DNA of 64,000 nucleotides, taken from positions 1 to 64,000 of the forward strand of contig DASWEY010000082.1 of the NCBI GenBank assembly GCA_036394575.1. The letters run 5' to 3'. Below, piece by piece: positions 25,728 through 34,957 of the stretch (its first letter is position 1; every line of letters starts with the position of its first letter). Source of the DNA: UKL13-2 sp036394575 (lineage in GTDB: Bacteria > Pseudomonadota > Gammaproteobacteria > Burkholderiales > Usitatibacteraceae). Under the pieces are notes generated by a model. That model had not been told where the DNA came from. It did not search any database and was given only the letters and a program-made list of their open reading frames with translations. The translations under genes and the position numbers were made by a program.

Positions 25728-27269
25728 CTACAGAGGGTAGAAAAACAGCAGGTACAGATAACCCGCCGCCAGCAGGCAAATCAGCGAAACCAGGGTCACC
25801 ATTACCCCGGTTTGGCGGCGCTGGGTGCGCTCCACCCGGTTGATGGCCTGCTCGATCGCGGCCAGACGTTCGCCGGGGTTGCTGTCCAGTGCGCGATGAA
25901 TCAGCCGCGGGAGCTGGGGTATCGTCGCCGTCCAAAGCGGGCCCTCCTTGCGCAACTGCTTGATGAGGCCGCGCCAGCCCAGCTGTTCATCCATCCATTT
26001 GACGAGGATGGGCTGGGCGACCGGGCGCAGATCGAGTTCGGGATAGAGCTGCCGCCCCAGCCCCTCGACCTGCAGCAGGGTTTTTTGCAGCAGCACCAGC
26101 TGCGGCTGGATTTCCATGCGGAAGCGGCGCGAGACCTCGAACAGGCGCAGCAGCACATTGCCGAAATAGATTTCGTTCAGCGGCTTGTCGAAAATCGGCT
26201 CGCACACCGCGCGGATCGCGCCCTCGAATTCGTCGATGCGCGTGTCCTTCGGCACCCAGCCGGCCTCGATATGCGCCACGGCCACCGCCTTGTAATCGCG
26301 CGCAAAGAAGGCGGCGAAATTGCGCGCCAGATAATTCTTGTCGGCGTCGGAGAGCGTGCCCATGATGCCGAAATCCACGCCGGAGTAAATGCCGTTGCGG
26401 CCGACGAAAATATTGCCCGGGTGCATATCGGCATGAAAAAAACCGTCGCGAAACACCTGCGTGAAAAAGATCTTCACGCCGTCCACCGCCAGACGGGCGA
26501 TGTCGATATTGTGCGCCTTCAACTGCGCGACATCGTTGACCGCGATGGCGTCGATGCGCTCCATCACCAGCACTTCGCGATGGGTGTAATCGAAATACAC
26601 CTCGGGCACATAGAGCAGGGTGCCATCGGCAAAATTGCGCCTGAGGGTGGATGCGTTCGCCGCCTCGCGCACCAGGTCGAGCTCATCGTGCACGGTCTTG
26701 TCGAACTCGGCGACGACTTCGCGCGGACGCAGGCGCCTGCCGTCCTCGAATACCGCTTCAATCAGGTCGGCAACGATGTACAGCAAAGCCACATCGTGAC
26801 CGATGGTGTCGCGGATATCGGGGCGCAGGATTTTTACCGCCACTTCGCGCCCGGCCAGCTTGCCGTCGGCCAGCGTGGCAAAATGCACCTGCGCAATCGA
26901 TGCGCTGGCGACCGGCACCAGGCCGAAAGCGGAAAATACTTCGCGGTACGATCGCCCGTAAACGCGTTCGAGCGTGGCCACCACTTCGGTCGCCGGGAAC
27001 GGCGGCACCCGGTCCTGCAACCGTGACAGCGCGGTTGCCAGGTCCGCCGGCACCAGATCCGGACGGGTGGACAGCAACTGGCCGAATTTGACGAAGATCG
27101 GGCCCAAGGCCTCCAGCGCCTGGCGCAGGCGCGCACCACGCGGCTCTGCAAATGCGCGCCAGAAAAAAATGCCGCCGATCAGCGCCCGCAGGAATCCCTT
27201 CGGCAGGAACTCATCCAGGCCGTAGCGAATGACGATCGACAGGATTTTCAGGAAGCGGAAGAGGCGCAT
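25728..27269 (-). CDS. ubiB: UbiB ubiquinone biosynthesis ATPase/kinase-like protein
   Basis: A 513-residue ABC1/ADCK (UbiB) protein needed for aerobic ubiquinone synthesis. The KxGQ motif is in FVKFGQLLSTRPDLVP (about residues 54-69), the Ala-rich loop is PVASASIAQVHFA, the catalytic Lys is in REVAVKILRP, and DFGIMGTL is the metal-binding DFG. Two C-terminal hydrophobic segments (from about residue 470) anchor it in the membrane. It follows ubiE and ubiJ on the same strand, although fbp and a small membrane protein gene are interposed. Confidence 0.95.
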   Translation of the reverse strand: MRLFRFLKILSIVIRYGLDEFLPKGFLRALIGGIFFWRAFAEPRGARLRQALEALGPIFVKFGQLLSTRPDLVPADLATALSRLQDRVPPFPATEVVATLERVYGRSYREVFSAFGLVPVASASIAQVHFATLADGKLAGREVAVKILRPDIRDTIGHDVALLYIVADLIEAVFEDGRRLRPREVVAEFDKTVHDELDLVREAANASTLRRNFADGTLLYVPEVYFDYTHREVLVMERIDAIAVNDVAQLKAHNIDIARLAVDGVKIFFTQVFRDGFFHADMHPGNIFVGRNGIYSGVDFGIMGTLSDADKNYLARNFAAFFARDYKAVAVAHIEAGWVPKDTRIDEFEGAIRAVCEPIFDKPLNEIYFGNVLLRLFEVSRRFRMEIQPQLVLLQKTLLQVEGLGRQLYPELDLRPVAQPILVKWMDEQLGWRGLIKQLRKEGPLWTATIPQLPRLIHRALDSNPGERLAAIEQAINRVERTQRRQTGVMVTLVSLICLLAAGYLYLLFFYPL

Positions 27270-27342
27270 GGAGCGGGGATTTTACCTGCACCCCTGATGC
27301 GCAGGGAAACGATGCATTTCGGGCCGCAATGCCTGGCGGCAC

Positions 27343-27870
27343 TCAAATGCCAAATGTGCCCTGCCACCAGATTTTGAGTCGCCGCTTCACCGCCTGCATC
27401 AGCGCATGGGCGCGGCGATAGGCGGGCAGTGCCTGCACACAGGCGTAGAGCCGCTCCTTCCAGCGGATCACGGCATGGTAGCTGCGTGCAAACCAGCCGA
27501 TGCTCAGCAGCGCGGTTTTGGTCAGGGCAAAAATGCGCGCCAGAAAGGCGGTGCCGACGACCTTGGCAATAACGAACACCCATAGCCCATATACGCCGTG
27601 GCCATGGGCAATCAGCCATAGTGCGGCGACCTTGAACGGCAACAGGATCGCCGCCGGAATGAGAAATGCAATCAGCGCCACGCGCGGAGGAAGGCTGGCA
27701 ATCAGATTCTCGCACCAGTGCACCGGCGGCAATTTGCCCAGCCAGGCCATGCAGGCATGCATCGCGTCCCATAGCCATTCCTCGAGAAATATCCACAGCG
27801 CCGCGATTACCGCGAGAGTGCCGCCAAGGACGCGGCGGAGCAGACTTTTTTTCGGAACGGATTCGGTCAC
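27343..27870 (-). CDS. Conserved hypothetical membrane protein
   Basis: A 175-residue protein with helices around residues 12-35, 60-82 and 90-115 and a basic, amphipathic C-terminus (YRRAHALMQAVKRRLKIWW). No catalytic motif is visible. It starts with GTG at 27870 and lies between fbp and ubiB on the same strand, inside the quinone-biosynthesis neighbourhood. No function is proposed. Confidence 0.65.
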   Translation of the reverse strand: MTESVPKKSLLRRVLGGTLAVIAALWIFLEEWLWDAMHACMAWLGKLPPVHWCENLIASLPPRVALIAFLIPAAILLPFKVAALWLIAHGHGVYGLWVFVIAKVVGTAFLARIFALTKTALLSIGWFARSYHAVIRWKERLYACVQALPAYRRAHALMQAVKRRLKIWWQGTFGI

Positions 27871-27933
27871 GACGCGTGCGCCATTGCGGGTGGGAAGTTC
27901 GTTGCCATCATGAAACGGGACGGGACACCGGCC

Positions 27934-27960
27934 GGAAACGCCCTATCCACGGGCGTTTCC
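27934..27960. other. Perfect 10-bp hairpin downstream of fbp
   Basis: GGAAACGCCC (27934-27943) pairs with GGGCGTTTCC (27951-27960) around 7 nt, 46 bp after the fbp stop. There is no T-run on either strand, so it may protect the transcript 3' end or attenuate rather than terminate. Confidence 0.55.
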
Positions 27961-28005
27961 AAAGGCGTGCCTTGGAAAGCCGCGTGGATATTGGCTTGCG
28001 GGCCG

Positions 28006-29028
28006 TTAGCCGTGATAGGACGTTGCCCGCTCGACTTCGTTCCGCGAGCCAAGAAAAACCGCGACACGCTGGTGCAGCCCATCCGGCTGAATATCGAGAA
28101 TGCGCTGTCGGCCATTGGTGGCCGCGCCACCGGCCTGCTCGACGATGAAGGCCATGGGATTGGCTTCGTACATCAGGCGCAGGCGCCCGGCCTTGCCCGG
28201 GTCCTTGCTGTCGCGCGGGTACATGAATACGCCGCCACGGACCAGGATGCGATAGACGTCGGCAACCATCGAGGCCACCCAGCGCATATTGAAATCCTTG
28301 CCGCGCGGCCCGGTCTTGCCGGCCAGCAATTCGTCGATATAGCGCGTGACCGGCGGCTCCCAGAAACGGCTGTTCGACATATTGATGGCGAACTCCCGGG
28401 AATCGACCGGCACCTGGATGTTTTCCTGGGTCAGCACGAAGGACCCGAGCTCGCGATCGAGTGTGAAGCTGTGCACCCCATTGCCCAAGGTCAGCACCAG
28501 CACGGTCGAGGGACCAAACACCGCGAAGCCGGCGCAGACCTGCTTGTTGCCGGGTTGCAGGAAATCCTTTTCGGTGGGCTCGGTCACGCCTTCGGGGCAG
28601 CGCAGCACCGAGAAAATAGTGCCGACGCTGACATTCACATCGATATTCGAAGAGCCGTCGAGCGGATCGAACAGCAGCAGATATTCCCCCTTGGGATAGC
28701 GATGTGGAATCGCATGCGGACCTTCCATCTCCTCGCTGGCCATCGCCGCCAGATGGCCGCCCCATTCATTGGCCTCGAGCAGGATTTCATTGGCGATCAC
28801 ATCCAGTTTTTTTTGCGCCTCGCCCTGCACATTGATCGAGGCATTGCCTGCGCCGCCGACACTCGCGTGCTCGCCGAGCAGGCCCGCCAGCGCGCCCTTG
28901 CCAACATTGATCGAGATCGCCTTGATGGCGCGCGACACCACTTCGATCAGCAGTCGCAGGTCGGCGGGAACCGCCTTCTTGTTGTACTGGGCTTCAATCA
29001 GGAAACGGGTGAGCGTGACGCGGCGCAT
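28006..29028 (-). CDS. fbp: Class I fructose-1,6-bisphosphatase
   Basis: A 340-residue class I FBPase (fructose 1,6-bisphosphate to fructose 6-phosphate, gluconeogenesis). Metal-site motifs are MASEEME (about residues 95-101) and LLLFDPLDGSSNIDVN (about 117-132). RDSKDPGKAGRLRLMYEANP and the later EQAGG motif are also in place. It sits inside the ubi gene block but has its own metabolic role. Confidence 0.95.
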   Translation of the reverse strand: MRRVTLTRFLIEAQYNKKAVPADLRLLIEVVSRAIKAISINVGKGALAGLLGEHASVGGAGNASINVQGEAQKKLDVIANEILLEANEWGGHLAAMASEEMEGPHAIPHRYPKGEYLLLFDPLDGSSNIDVNVSVGTIFSVLRCPEGVTEPTEKDFLQPGNKQVCAGFAVFGPSTVLVLTLGNGVHSFTLDRELGSFVLTQENIQVPVDSREFAINMSNSRFWEPPVTRYIDELLAGKTGPRGKDFNMRWVASMVADVYRILVRGGVFMYPRDSKDPGKAGRLRLMYEANPMAFIVEQAGGAATNGRQRILDIQPDGLHQRVAVFLGSRNEVERATSYHG

Positions 29029-29117
29029 AGGAAATTTTTCGTGTTAGATGGTGGGCTGGATGACGGTGGGCCATATTCTGCCGCCACGCGTCGAAAGGGC
29101 ATCGAAAGCGGCGTATT

Positions 29118-29711
29118 TTACGTGGGCCGCGCCAGGCTGTTGAGGCGCGCGTCGAGCCTGGCCAGGTCGTCACGCAGGGTTTCATTTGCCAAGGCAAGTT
29201 CCTCGAACTCGCGCCGGGTGATGAAACTGCGACGCTCTTCGGTCAGATACTCGGCAAGATTGGCCACCAGCCGCGTTTCGGCATCGCGCGCCCAGCCGCC
29301 GAACGACTTGACGCCGCCCACCAGCCGGTGCGCGGCGATATCGCCCATGAGACGGCTCAGGTCTTCTTCAACGTCCCATTCGACATTGCGCGCCACCATC
29401 GAAAGCGTGGCGGCGAGTTCGCTGTCGCCGGCGAAAGCCACCGCGGAGAATGCGTTCTCGTCGCCGCGCGCGAGACGCGGCAACAAGGCAAGCGGTATCT
29501 GGAACGAGACCGTCGCCGGGCTGTCGCTGCCCTCGCCGACCATTTCCATCTCGCCGGCGGCGGTGATGCGCATCCGGACATCGGCGGGCCCCACCTTGGC
29601 CGTGACCGTTTTTCCGGCGTGCTTTTGCAGTTGTTCGCGCGCCAAGGGGTAGTCGGATAGCACCCGGTTGAACAATTTGAGCAGCGGAAAATACAGCATC
29701 GTGTCCAGCAT
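29118..29711 (-). CDS. ubiJ: UbiJ ubiquinone biosynthesis accessory factor (SCP2 domain)
   Basis: A 197-residue protein with an N-terminal SCP2 lipid-binding fold (VRMRITAAGEMEMVGEG, SPATVSFQIPLALLPRLARGD) and a C-terminal helical part with a leucine-rich coiled coil (ALANETLRDDLARLDARL). This is the layout of UbiJ, a scaffold of the soluble Ubi complex that binds isoprenoid intermediates. Its place between Tim44-like/ubiE and ubiB supports the call. Confidence 0.87.
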   Translation of the reverse strand: MLDTMLYFPLLKLFNRVLSDYPLAREQLQKHAGKTVTAKVGPADVRMRITAAGEMEMVGEGSDSPATVSFQIPLALLPRLARGDENAFSAVAFAGDSELAATLSMVARNVEWDVEEDLSRLMGDIAAHRLVGGVKSFGGWARDAETRLVANLAEYLTEERRSFITRREFEELALANETLRDDLARLDARLNSLARPT

Positions 29712-29720
29712 GGCGTGGCG

Positions 29721-30659
29721 TTAGGCGAGTTGCTGGATGCCGGCCAATTGCCAGGTCGATTTCGGGTCGGCGAGGTTCTTCACCACATGCCAGACCTCGT
29801 CGAAAGTTTCCGGCAGAGCGCTCACGGCGTCGCGAATGGTGCCGGTGTAGCGCACGCTGGCAATGGCGCGATTGTTTTCGGTGGCCACTTCCAGCACGTT
29901 TACCGCGAGGCTGACGACTTCGGTGCGCTGGGCAACCTCGCCGCGTTCCTGAATCTGCACCGCCAGTTCGGCGAACATTTCGGGTGTGGAAAAATCGCGA
30001 ATATCGTCCAGGTCGCCACGATCATTGGCCGCCTGCAAGCGGATGAACGCGGTGCGCGCCTCGCGCTCAAACGGAGCCACCTCGAATTCGGCCGGAATAC
30101 GCGGATTGGCGGTGGCGGCCTCAACCTCTGCCGCGGAAGCCGTACCGGTCGACAGGCGACTGCCGATTTCCGGCGCAATCAGGCGATCGTTCGGGGCCGC
30201 GGCACGGCCCGCCGCCGGTTCACCCAGCGAACCCGTGTATTGGGTATCCGCTATCGGCCCGGTGCTCCCGGTCCGGTTGCGCATCATCATCCTGAACAGG
30301 CTGAGACCGACAAACAGCAGGCCGCCGATCAGCAGGATATCCATCAGCTTGATGCCATCGAAACCGCCGCCCATGAACAGCGATGCCAGCAGGCCGCCTG
30401 CCGCCAGACCCGCCAGGGGGCCCAGCCAGCGGCTGGCGCCGGACGGCGCGGGCATGGGGGTCGCCGCTGGCGAAGTGCCTGCCGGCGCCGCCTGGGTGGG
30501 CGGCGTGGCGGGTTTGGGCACCGTCCCGGCATCGCGCTGTACCGAGTCGCGCTGTATGCCGGTCGATTTGCCGCCACCGAGGCGTTTTCCCGCATCGGCG
30601 TCCGACATCAAGGCGAAAGAAATGACGAGGAAAGAGAGTATTGCGATGATGAATTTCAA
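29721..30659 (-). CDS. Tim44-like domain protein
   Basis: A 312-residue protein with an N-terminal signal or anchor (FIIAILSFLVISFALMSDADA), a low-complexity Pro/Ala/Thr region, two short hydrophobic helices (about residues 90-130) and a C-terminal Tim44-like domain (about 190-310: REARTAFIRLQAANDRGDLDDIRDF, TPEMFAELAVQI, ending WQLAGIQQL). Bacterial Tim44-like proteins of this type are commonly beside ubi genes in betaproteobacteria; their role is unknown. The predicted start is a TTG. Confidence 0.82.
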   Translation of the reverse strand: MKFIIAILSFLVISFALMSDADAGKRLGGGKSTGIQRDSVQRDAGTVPKPATPPTQAAPAGTSPAATPMPAPSGASRWLGPLAGLAAGGLLASLFMGGGFDGIKLMDILLIGGLLFVGLSLFRMMMRNRTGSTGPIADTQYTGSLGEPAAGRAAAPNDRLIAPEIGSRLSTGTASAAEVEAATANPRIPAEFEVAPFEREARTAFIRLQAANDRGDLDDIRDFSTPEMFAELAVQIQERGEVAQRTEVVSLAVNVLEVATENNRAIASVRYTGTIRDAVSALPETFDEVWHVVKNLADPKSTWQLAGIQQLA

Positions 30660-30727
30660 GATGCCCCCGAATTGCGTAATTTTTATAGGATGCTGCTGAT
30701 TGCCTGAAGCCAGGTCGCCAGTACGGC

Positions 30728-31459
30728 CTACAGTTTCACGCCCTTGTGCAGCGCGACCACGCCGGCGGTGAGATTGAAATACTCCACCCGCGACAATCCA
30801 GCCGCCGTCATCATATCCTTGAGCGTTACCTGATCGGGATGCATGCGGATCGATTCGGCCAGATAGCGGTAGCTGGTCTCATCCTTGGCCACGAATTTGC
30901 CCATCAGCGGCAACAGGCGAAAGGAATAGACGTCGTAGGGCTTTTTCAGCGATTCATGCACCCTGGAGAACTCCAACACCAGCAGCCGGCCGCCCGGTTT
31001 CAGCACCCGCGTCATCTCCGCCAGCGCCACCTCCTTGTGAGTCATATTGCGCAGGCCGAAGGCCACGGTGACCAGATCGAATGAATCATTGGCAAAGGGC
31101 AGGCGCTCGGCATCGCACAAGGCGTTCGGTGTGGCCAGCCCGGCATTGATCAGCCGGTCGCGGCCGACTTTCAGCATCGCCTCGTTGATATCGGTCTGCC
31201 AGACATTGCCCGCGCCGGCCGCCCTGGCGAAGGCCATCGCCAGATCGCCTGACCCGGAGGCCACGTCCAGCACCTTGTCGCCGGGTTTTACGTTGGCGAT
31301 ATCCACCGTGAATTTTTTCCACAGGCGGTGCAAACCGCCCGACATCAGATCGTTCATCAGGTCGTAGTTGGGCGCGACCGATTTGAACACCTCGCGCACC
31401 TTCGAGGATTTTTCTTCCTCGGGCACGTCCTGAAAACCGAAATGGGTGGTGTTGCTCAT
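30728..31459 (-). CDS. ubiE: UbiE/MenG C-methyltransferase
   Basis: A 243-residue SAM-dependent methyltransferase that methylates the ubiquinone (and, where present, menaquinone) ring. The start MSNTTHFGFQDVPEEEK is typical. The SAM motif is VLDVASGSGDLAM, with YDLMNDLMSGGLHRLWK before it and FGLRNM (about 133-138) and GGRLLVLEFS after it. ATG at 31459 was preferred over an upstream frame that overlaps the DUF971 gene. It probably shares a transcript with DUF971 and the Tim44-like gene. Confidence 0.96.
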   Translation of the reverse strand: MSNTTHFGFQDVPEEEKSSKVREVFKSVAPNYDLMNDLMSGGLHRLWKKFTVDIANVKPGDKVLDVASGSGDLAMAFARAAGAGNVWQTDINEAMLKVGRDRLINAGLATPNALCDAERLPFANDSFDLVTVAFGLRNMTHKEVALAEMTRVLKPGGRLLVLEFSRVHESLKKPYDVYSFRLLPLMGKFVAKDETSYRYLAESIRMHPDQVTLKDMMTAAGLSRVEYFNLTAGVVALHKGVKL

Positions 31460-31479
31460 GGTGTTCCGTTTCCTGTGCT

Positions 31480-31851
31480 TTATTCGCGCTTGGCCCCGGC
31501 CTGCTGCATGCGCGCCAGGTAGCTTTGCCAATAACTGTCCTGCTTCAACCCCAGGTCGTAAAAAAAATCCCAAGAATAAAGCCCGGTGTCGTGACCATCC
31601 GAAAATACCAGTTTCACCGCATAGCTGCCGACCGGCTCGATGGCCTTGATGTCGACATTTTTCTTGCCGGCCTGCAACACCTCCTGGCCCGGTCCATGCC
31701 CGCGCACCTCGGCCGAGGGCGAATAGACACGCAGCATTTCGCAGGAAAAGCGGAACTGTTTGCCGTCGTCGAAGGCGATTTCAAGTTCGCGGGACTTCTG
31801 GTGCAGCTTGATTTCGGTCGGTCGCGGGGAAGTGGGGGTCAGGCCAGCCAT
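31480..31851 (-). CDS. DUF971 domain protein
   Basis: A 123-residue protein with the DUF971 / gamma-butyrobetaine-hydroxylase N-terminal-like fold: TEIKLHQKSRELEIAFDDG, FSCEMLRVYSPSAEV, GSYAVKLVFSDGHDTGLYSW. In Burkholderiales this small protein regularly precedes ubiE; its function is not known, and a link to Fe-S handling has been suggested for eukaryotic relatives. It ends 20 bp before ubiE. The start MAGLTPTSPRPTEI is chosen over a longer Arg-rich leader. Confidence 0.87.
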   Translation of the reverse strand: MAGLTPTSPRPTEIKLHQKSRELEIAFDDGKQFRFSCEMLRVYSPSAEVRGHGPGQEVLQAGKKNVDIKAIEPVGSYAVKLVFSDGHDTGLYSWDFFYDLGLKQDSYWQSYLARMQQAGAKRE

Positions 31852-31940
31852 GATGCTTCGTTTTCGCGCTTCGTATCGATTGAGGCTGTCATGATACGTC
31901 GGGACGGGGCGGCTTGGCGAAATCCCCCGGTAGCGTGCCC

Positions 31941-31974
31941 TTGTCACATAATCTTCACATCCCTGAAATACGAT
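31941..31974 (+). promoter_or_regulatory. Pho box and promoter of phoBR
   Basis: TTGTCAC (31941-31947) and TCTTCAC (31952-31958), separated by 4 bp, form a Pho box (two 7-bp direct repeats with an 11-bp period). TACGAT at 31969-31974 is placed about 10 bp downstream as a -10, the geometry of PhoB-activated promoters. This predicts autoregulation of phoB under phosphate limitation. Confidence 0.7.
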
Positions 31975-32015
31975 GCTTTACATCGACAATGGCATCAACC
32001 TAAAGGTGGGCGGCA

Positions 32016-32702
<687 letters not shown>

Positions 32703-32813
32703 GATCCCGTCGGGGGCCACCCGGGTCGCGCTGGCGAAACCGCGCCAGCTTGCGTATGCTGCTGATTCCTCGCTGATATTTCCAGCCCTACCGATGGATT
32801 TCGCCCGACTCGC

Positions 32814-34190
32814 ATGTCCATTATCCCAAAACTCACCCTGACCGCGCTGCTGCGTGTGGCGCTGCTGGCGCTCGCCATCGGCGGTTTGGGCGGCCTGCTG
32901 GGCGGGGCCGCCATTGGATTGGCACTGTGCGTCGCGGTTGCATTTACCAGTTTTGGCTACTACGCCTGGAAACTGGCGCAGCTCTCGCAATGGTTGAACG
33001 ACCCGAAAGCGGCCACACTGCCCGACGGCATCGGCCTGTGGGGCGATATGCTCGGCGATCTGTATCGCCTGATCCGCCAGGAGCGAACCAGCCAGCAGGC
33101 GCTGGCGGCCACCCTGGCGCGATTCCAGGCGGCCGCTAACGCGCTGCCGGACGGCGCCGTGATGCTCGACAACCAGTACAACATCGTCTGGTGCAATCCC
33201 GGCGCCGAAGCGCACTGGTCGATCTCGCTGGCGCGCGATCGCATGCAGACCATCACTTATCTGATTCGCTACCCGGAGTTCATCGATTACCTGAACGCAC
33301 GCGTATACGGCGAGCCGCTGGTGGTCAAGATCGCTCACGCCAAGGATCCGGACGCGCTGGCCGGCACCACCACTGAAACCACGCTGTCGGTGCAGCTGGT
33401 GTTCTTCGGCAGCGACCAGATGCTGCTGTTGTCGCGCGACATCTCCGAGCGCGAACAGCTGGAGGCGATGCGCCGCGATTTCGTCGCCAATGTATCCCAC
33501 GAACTGCGTACGCCGCTGACGGTGATGACCGGCTTCCTGGAAACGGTGACACGCGCCGGCACCGACAACCCGGCCCTGCTGGAAAAATCGCTGGCCCATA
33601 TGACGGCGCAGACCGCGCGCATGCAGCGCCTGGTGGACGATCTGTTGGCCCTGTCGCGGCTGGAGGACAACCGCAACAAGCTGACGGTGGCGCCGATCAA
33701 TATGCCCGACCTGATCCATGCCCTGATCCTCGACGCCGAGCAGGTTTCACAGGGACACCACCGGATTGTCGGCGAACTCGACGAGAGCTGTTGGCTGACC
33801 GGCAATCGCGACGAGCTGGCCAGCGCAATGGGCAATCTGATCATCAATGCGGTGCGCTACACCCCCGATGGCGGTGAGATCCGCGTTTTCTGGGGGCTCG
33901 ACAAGGGCGTGCCGACCTTTCGCGTGATCGATAACGGCGAGGGCATCGCGCCGGAGCATTTGCCGCGCCTCACCGAACGTTTTTACCGTGTCGACCGCGG
34001 CCGTTCGCGCGCTTCCGGCGGCACCGGTCTCGGCCTCGCCATCGTCAAGCATGTGCTGCTGCGCCATGATGCACGGCTGGAGATCGCCAGTTCGCAGGCC
34101 GCCGAGCGGCACGGCAGCACCTTTTCCATCATCTTTCCTATTGCGCGCGCCTGCCCCAGCACCCCGCGTCCGCAGGCCGTCGCCGCCTGA
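32814..34190 (+). CDS. phoR: Phosphate regulon sensor kinase PhoR
   Basis: A 458-residue kinase with two N-terminal helices (about residues 8-52), no periplasmic domain to speak of, a PAS-like region (about 100-215: ALPDGAVMLDNQYNIVWCNPGAE), the H-box FVANVSHELRTPLT (H229), N-box NLIINAVRYTPDGG and G-boxes DNGEGIAPEH and GGTGLGLAIVKHVL. This is the PhoR layout, in which phosphate state is relayed from Pst/PhoU in other bacteria; pst genes are not in this window. It lies 111 bp after phoB. Confidence 0.94.
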   Translation: MSIIPKLTLTALLRVALLALAIGGLGGLLGGAAIGLALCVAVAFTSFGYYAWKLAQLSQWLNDPKAATLPDGIGLWGDMLGDLYRLIRQERTSQQALAATLARFQAAANALPDGAVMLDNQYNIVWCNPGAEAHWSISLARDRMQTITYLIRYPEFIDYLNARVYGEPLVVKIAHAKDPDALAGTTTETTLSVQLVFFGSDQMLLLSRDISEREQLEAMRRDFVANVSHELRTPLTVMTGFLETVTRAGTDNPALLEKSLAHMTAQTARMQRLVDDLLALSRLEDNRNKLTVAPINMPDLIHALILDAEQVSQGHHRIVGELDESCWLTGNRDELASAMGNLIINAVRYTPDGGEIRVFWGLDKGVPTFRVIDNGEGIAPEHLPRLTERFYRVDRGRSRASGGTGLGLAIVKHVLLRHDARLEIASSQAAERHGSTFSIIFPIARACPSTPRPQAVAA

Positions 34191-34266
34191 CCGGCCCGCA
34201 CCGCCGACGGCCGCGTACGCGGTGCACACACGACCCTGCCCCCCGTAACGACCGCGGCCCGGCTGT

Positions 34267-34293
34267 TACAATCGCGGTCATAAATTCGTCATA
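34267..34293 (+). promoter_or_regulatory. pit operon promoter -10 with downstream Pho box
   Basis: CGGTCATAAATTCGTCATA (34275-34293) matches the Pho box CTGTCATAAATCTGTCATA at 16 of 19 positions and ends 12 bp before the DUF47 start codon. TACAAT at 34267-34272 is a likely -10, which would put the transcription start inside the Pho box. PhoB bound here should block rather than activate, matching the PhoB-repressed orfA-pit operon of Sinorhizobium meliloti. No clear -35 is seen. Confidence 0.7.
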
Positions 34294-34305
34294 TATGGGG
34301 GCACT

Positions 34306-34932
34306 ATGTTCGGCCGTTTGATGCCAAAAGAGGGGCGCTTCTTCGACTTTTTCAATGAGCACGCCGCCCTGATGGTGGCCTGCGCCCAGGAACTGGATGC
34401 TTTCCTGCGCGACATGAGCAACCGCGAAGCGCATGCGCGCAATGTCAACGACCTCGAGAAAAAAGCCGACAAGATCACGCATGAGACGATCTCGCTGCTG
34501 CACCAGACTTTCATCACCCCGCTCGATCGCGACGATATCCACAAGCTGATCAGCGCCATGGACGATGTGCTTGACTTGATGGAGGACGTGGCCGAGTGCG
34601 TGGTGCTGTACGACGTGCGCGAGGTTTCCGACTATGCACGCAAACTCGGCGAAATCTGCATGGCCTGCACCGAAAAAGTGAAGCTGGCGGTGGGCATGCT
34701 GTCGAATATGGACAATGCGCAGAGCATCCTCAAGCTGTGCAACGAGATCGACACCCTTGAATCGGAAGCGGACCGGGTGATGCGCGCGGCCATGTCCAAG
34801 CTGTTCCGCGACGAGCCCGACACGCGCGAACTGATCCGTCACAAGGCGATTTATGAATTGCTCGAATCGGTCACCGATCGCTGCGAGGACACCGCGAACC
34901 TGATCGAGGGCATCGTCCTCGAAAACGCCTGA
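34306..34932 (+). CDS. DUF47 (PhoU-like) Pit accessory protein
   Basis: A 208-residue helical protein of the DUF47 family, related to PhoU. It starts MFGRLMPKEGRFFDFFN, the conserved opening, and continues through helices such as KADKITHETISLLHQTFITP, DRDDIHKLISAMDDVLDLME and CEDTANLIEGIVLENA. Partners of this family sit before pit genes and are thought to regulate the transporter. It is 25 bp ahead of pit with a Pho box upstream. Confidence 0.93.
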   Translation: MFGRLMPKEGRFFDFFNEHAALMVACAQELDAFLRDMSNREAHARNVNDLEKKADKITHETISLLHQTFITPLDRDDIHKLISAMDDVLDLMEDVAECVVLYDVREVSDYARKLGEICMACTEKVKLAVGMLSNMDNAQSILKLCNEIDTLESEADRVMRAAMSKLFRDEPDTRELIRHKAIYELLESVTDRCEDTANLIEGIVLENA

Positions 34933-34957
34933 CGCGCCGACAAGAAAGACAACAACC

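Noticed and set aside
27910..29652. A 580-codon plus-strand frame spanning fbp and ubiJ
   Set aside because: It runs opposite two genes with clear homology and shows no family motifs of its own.
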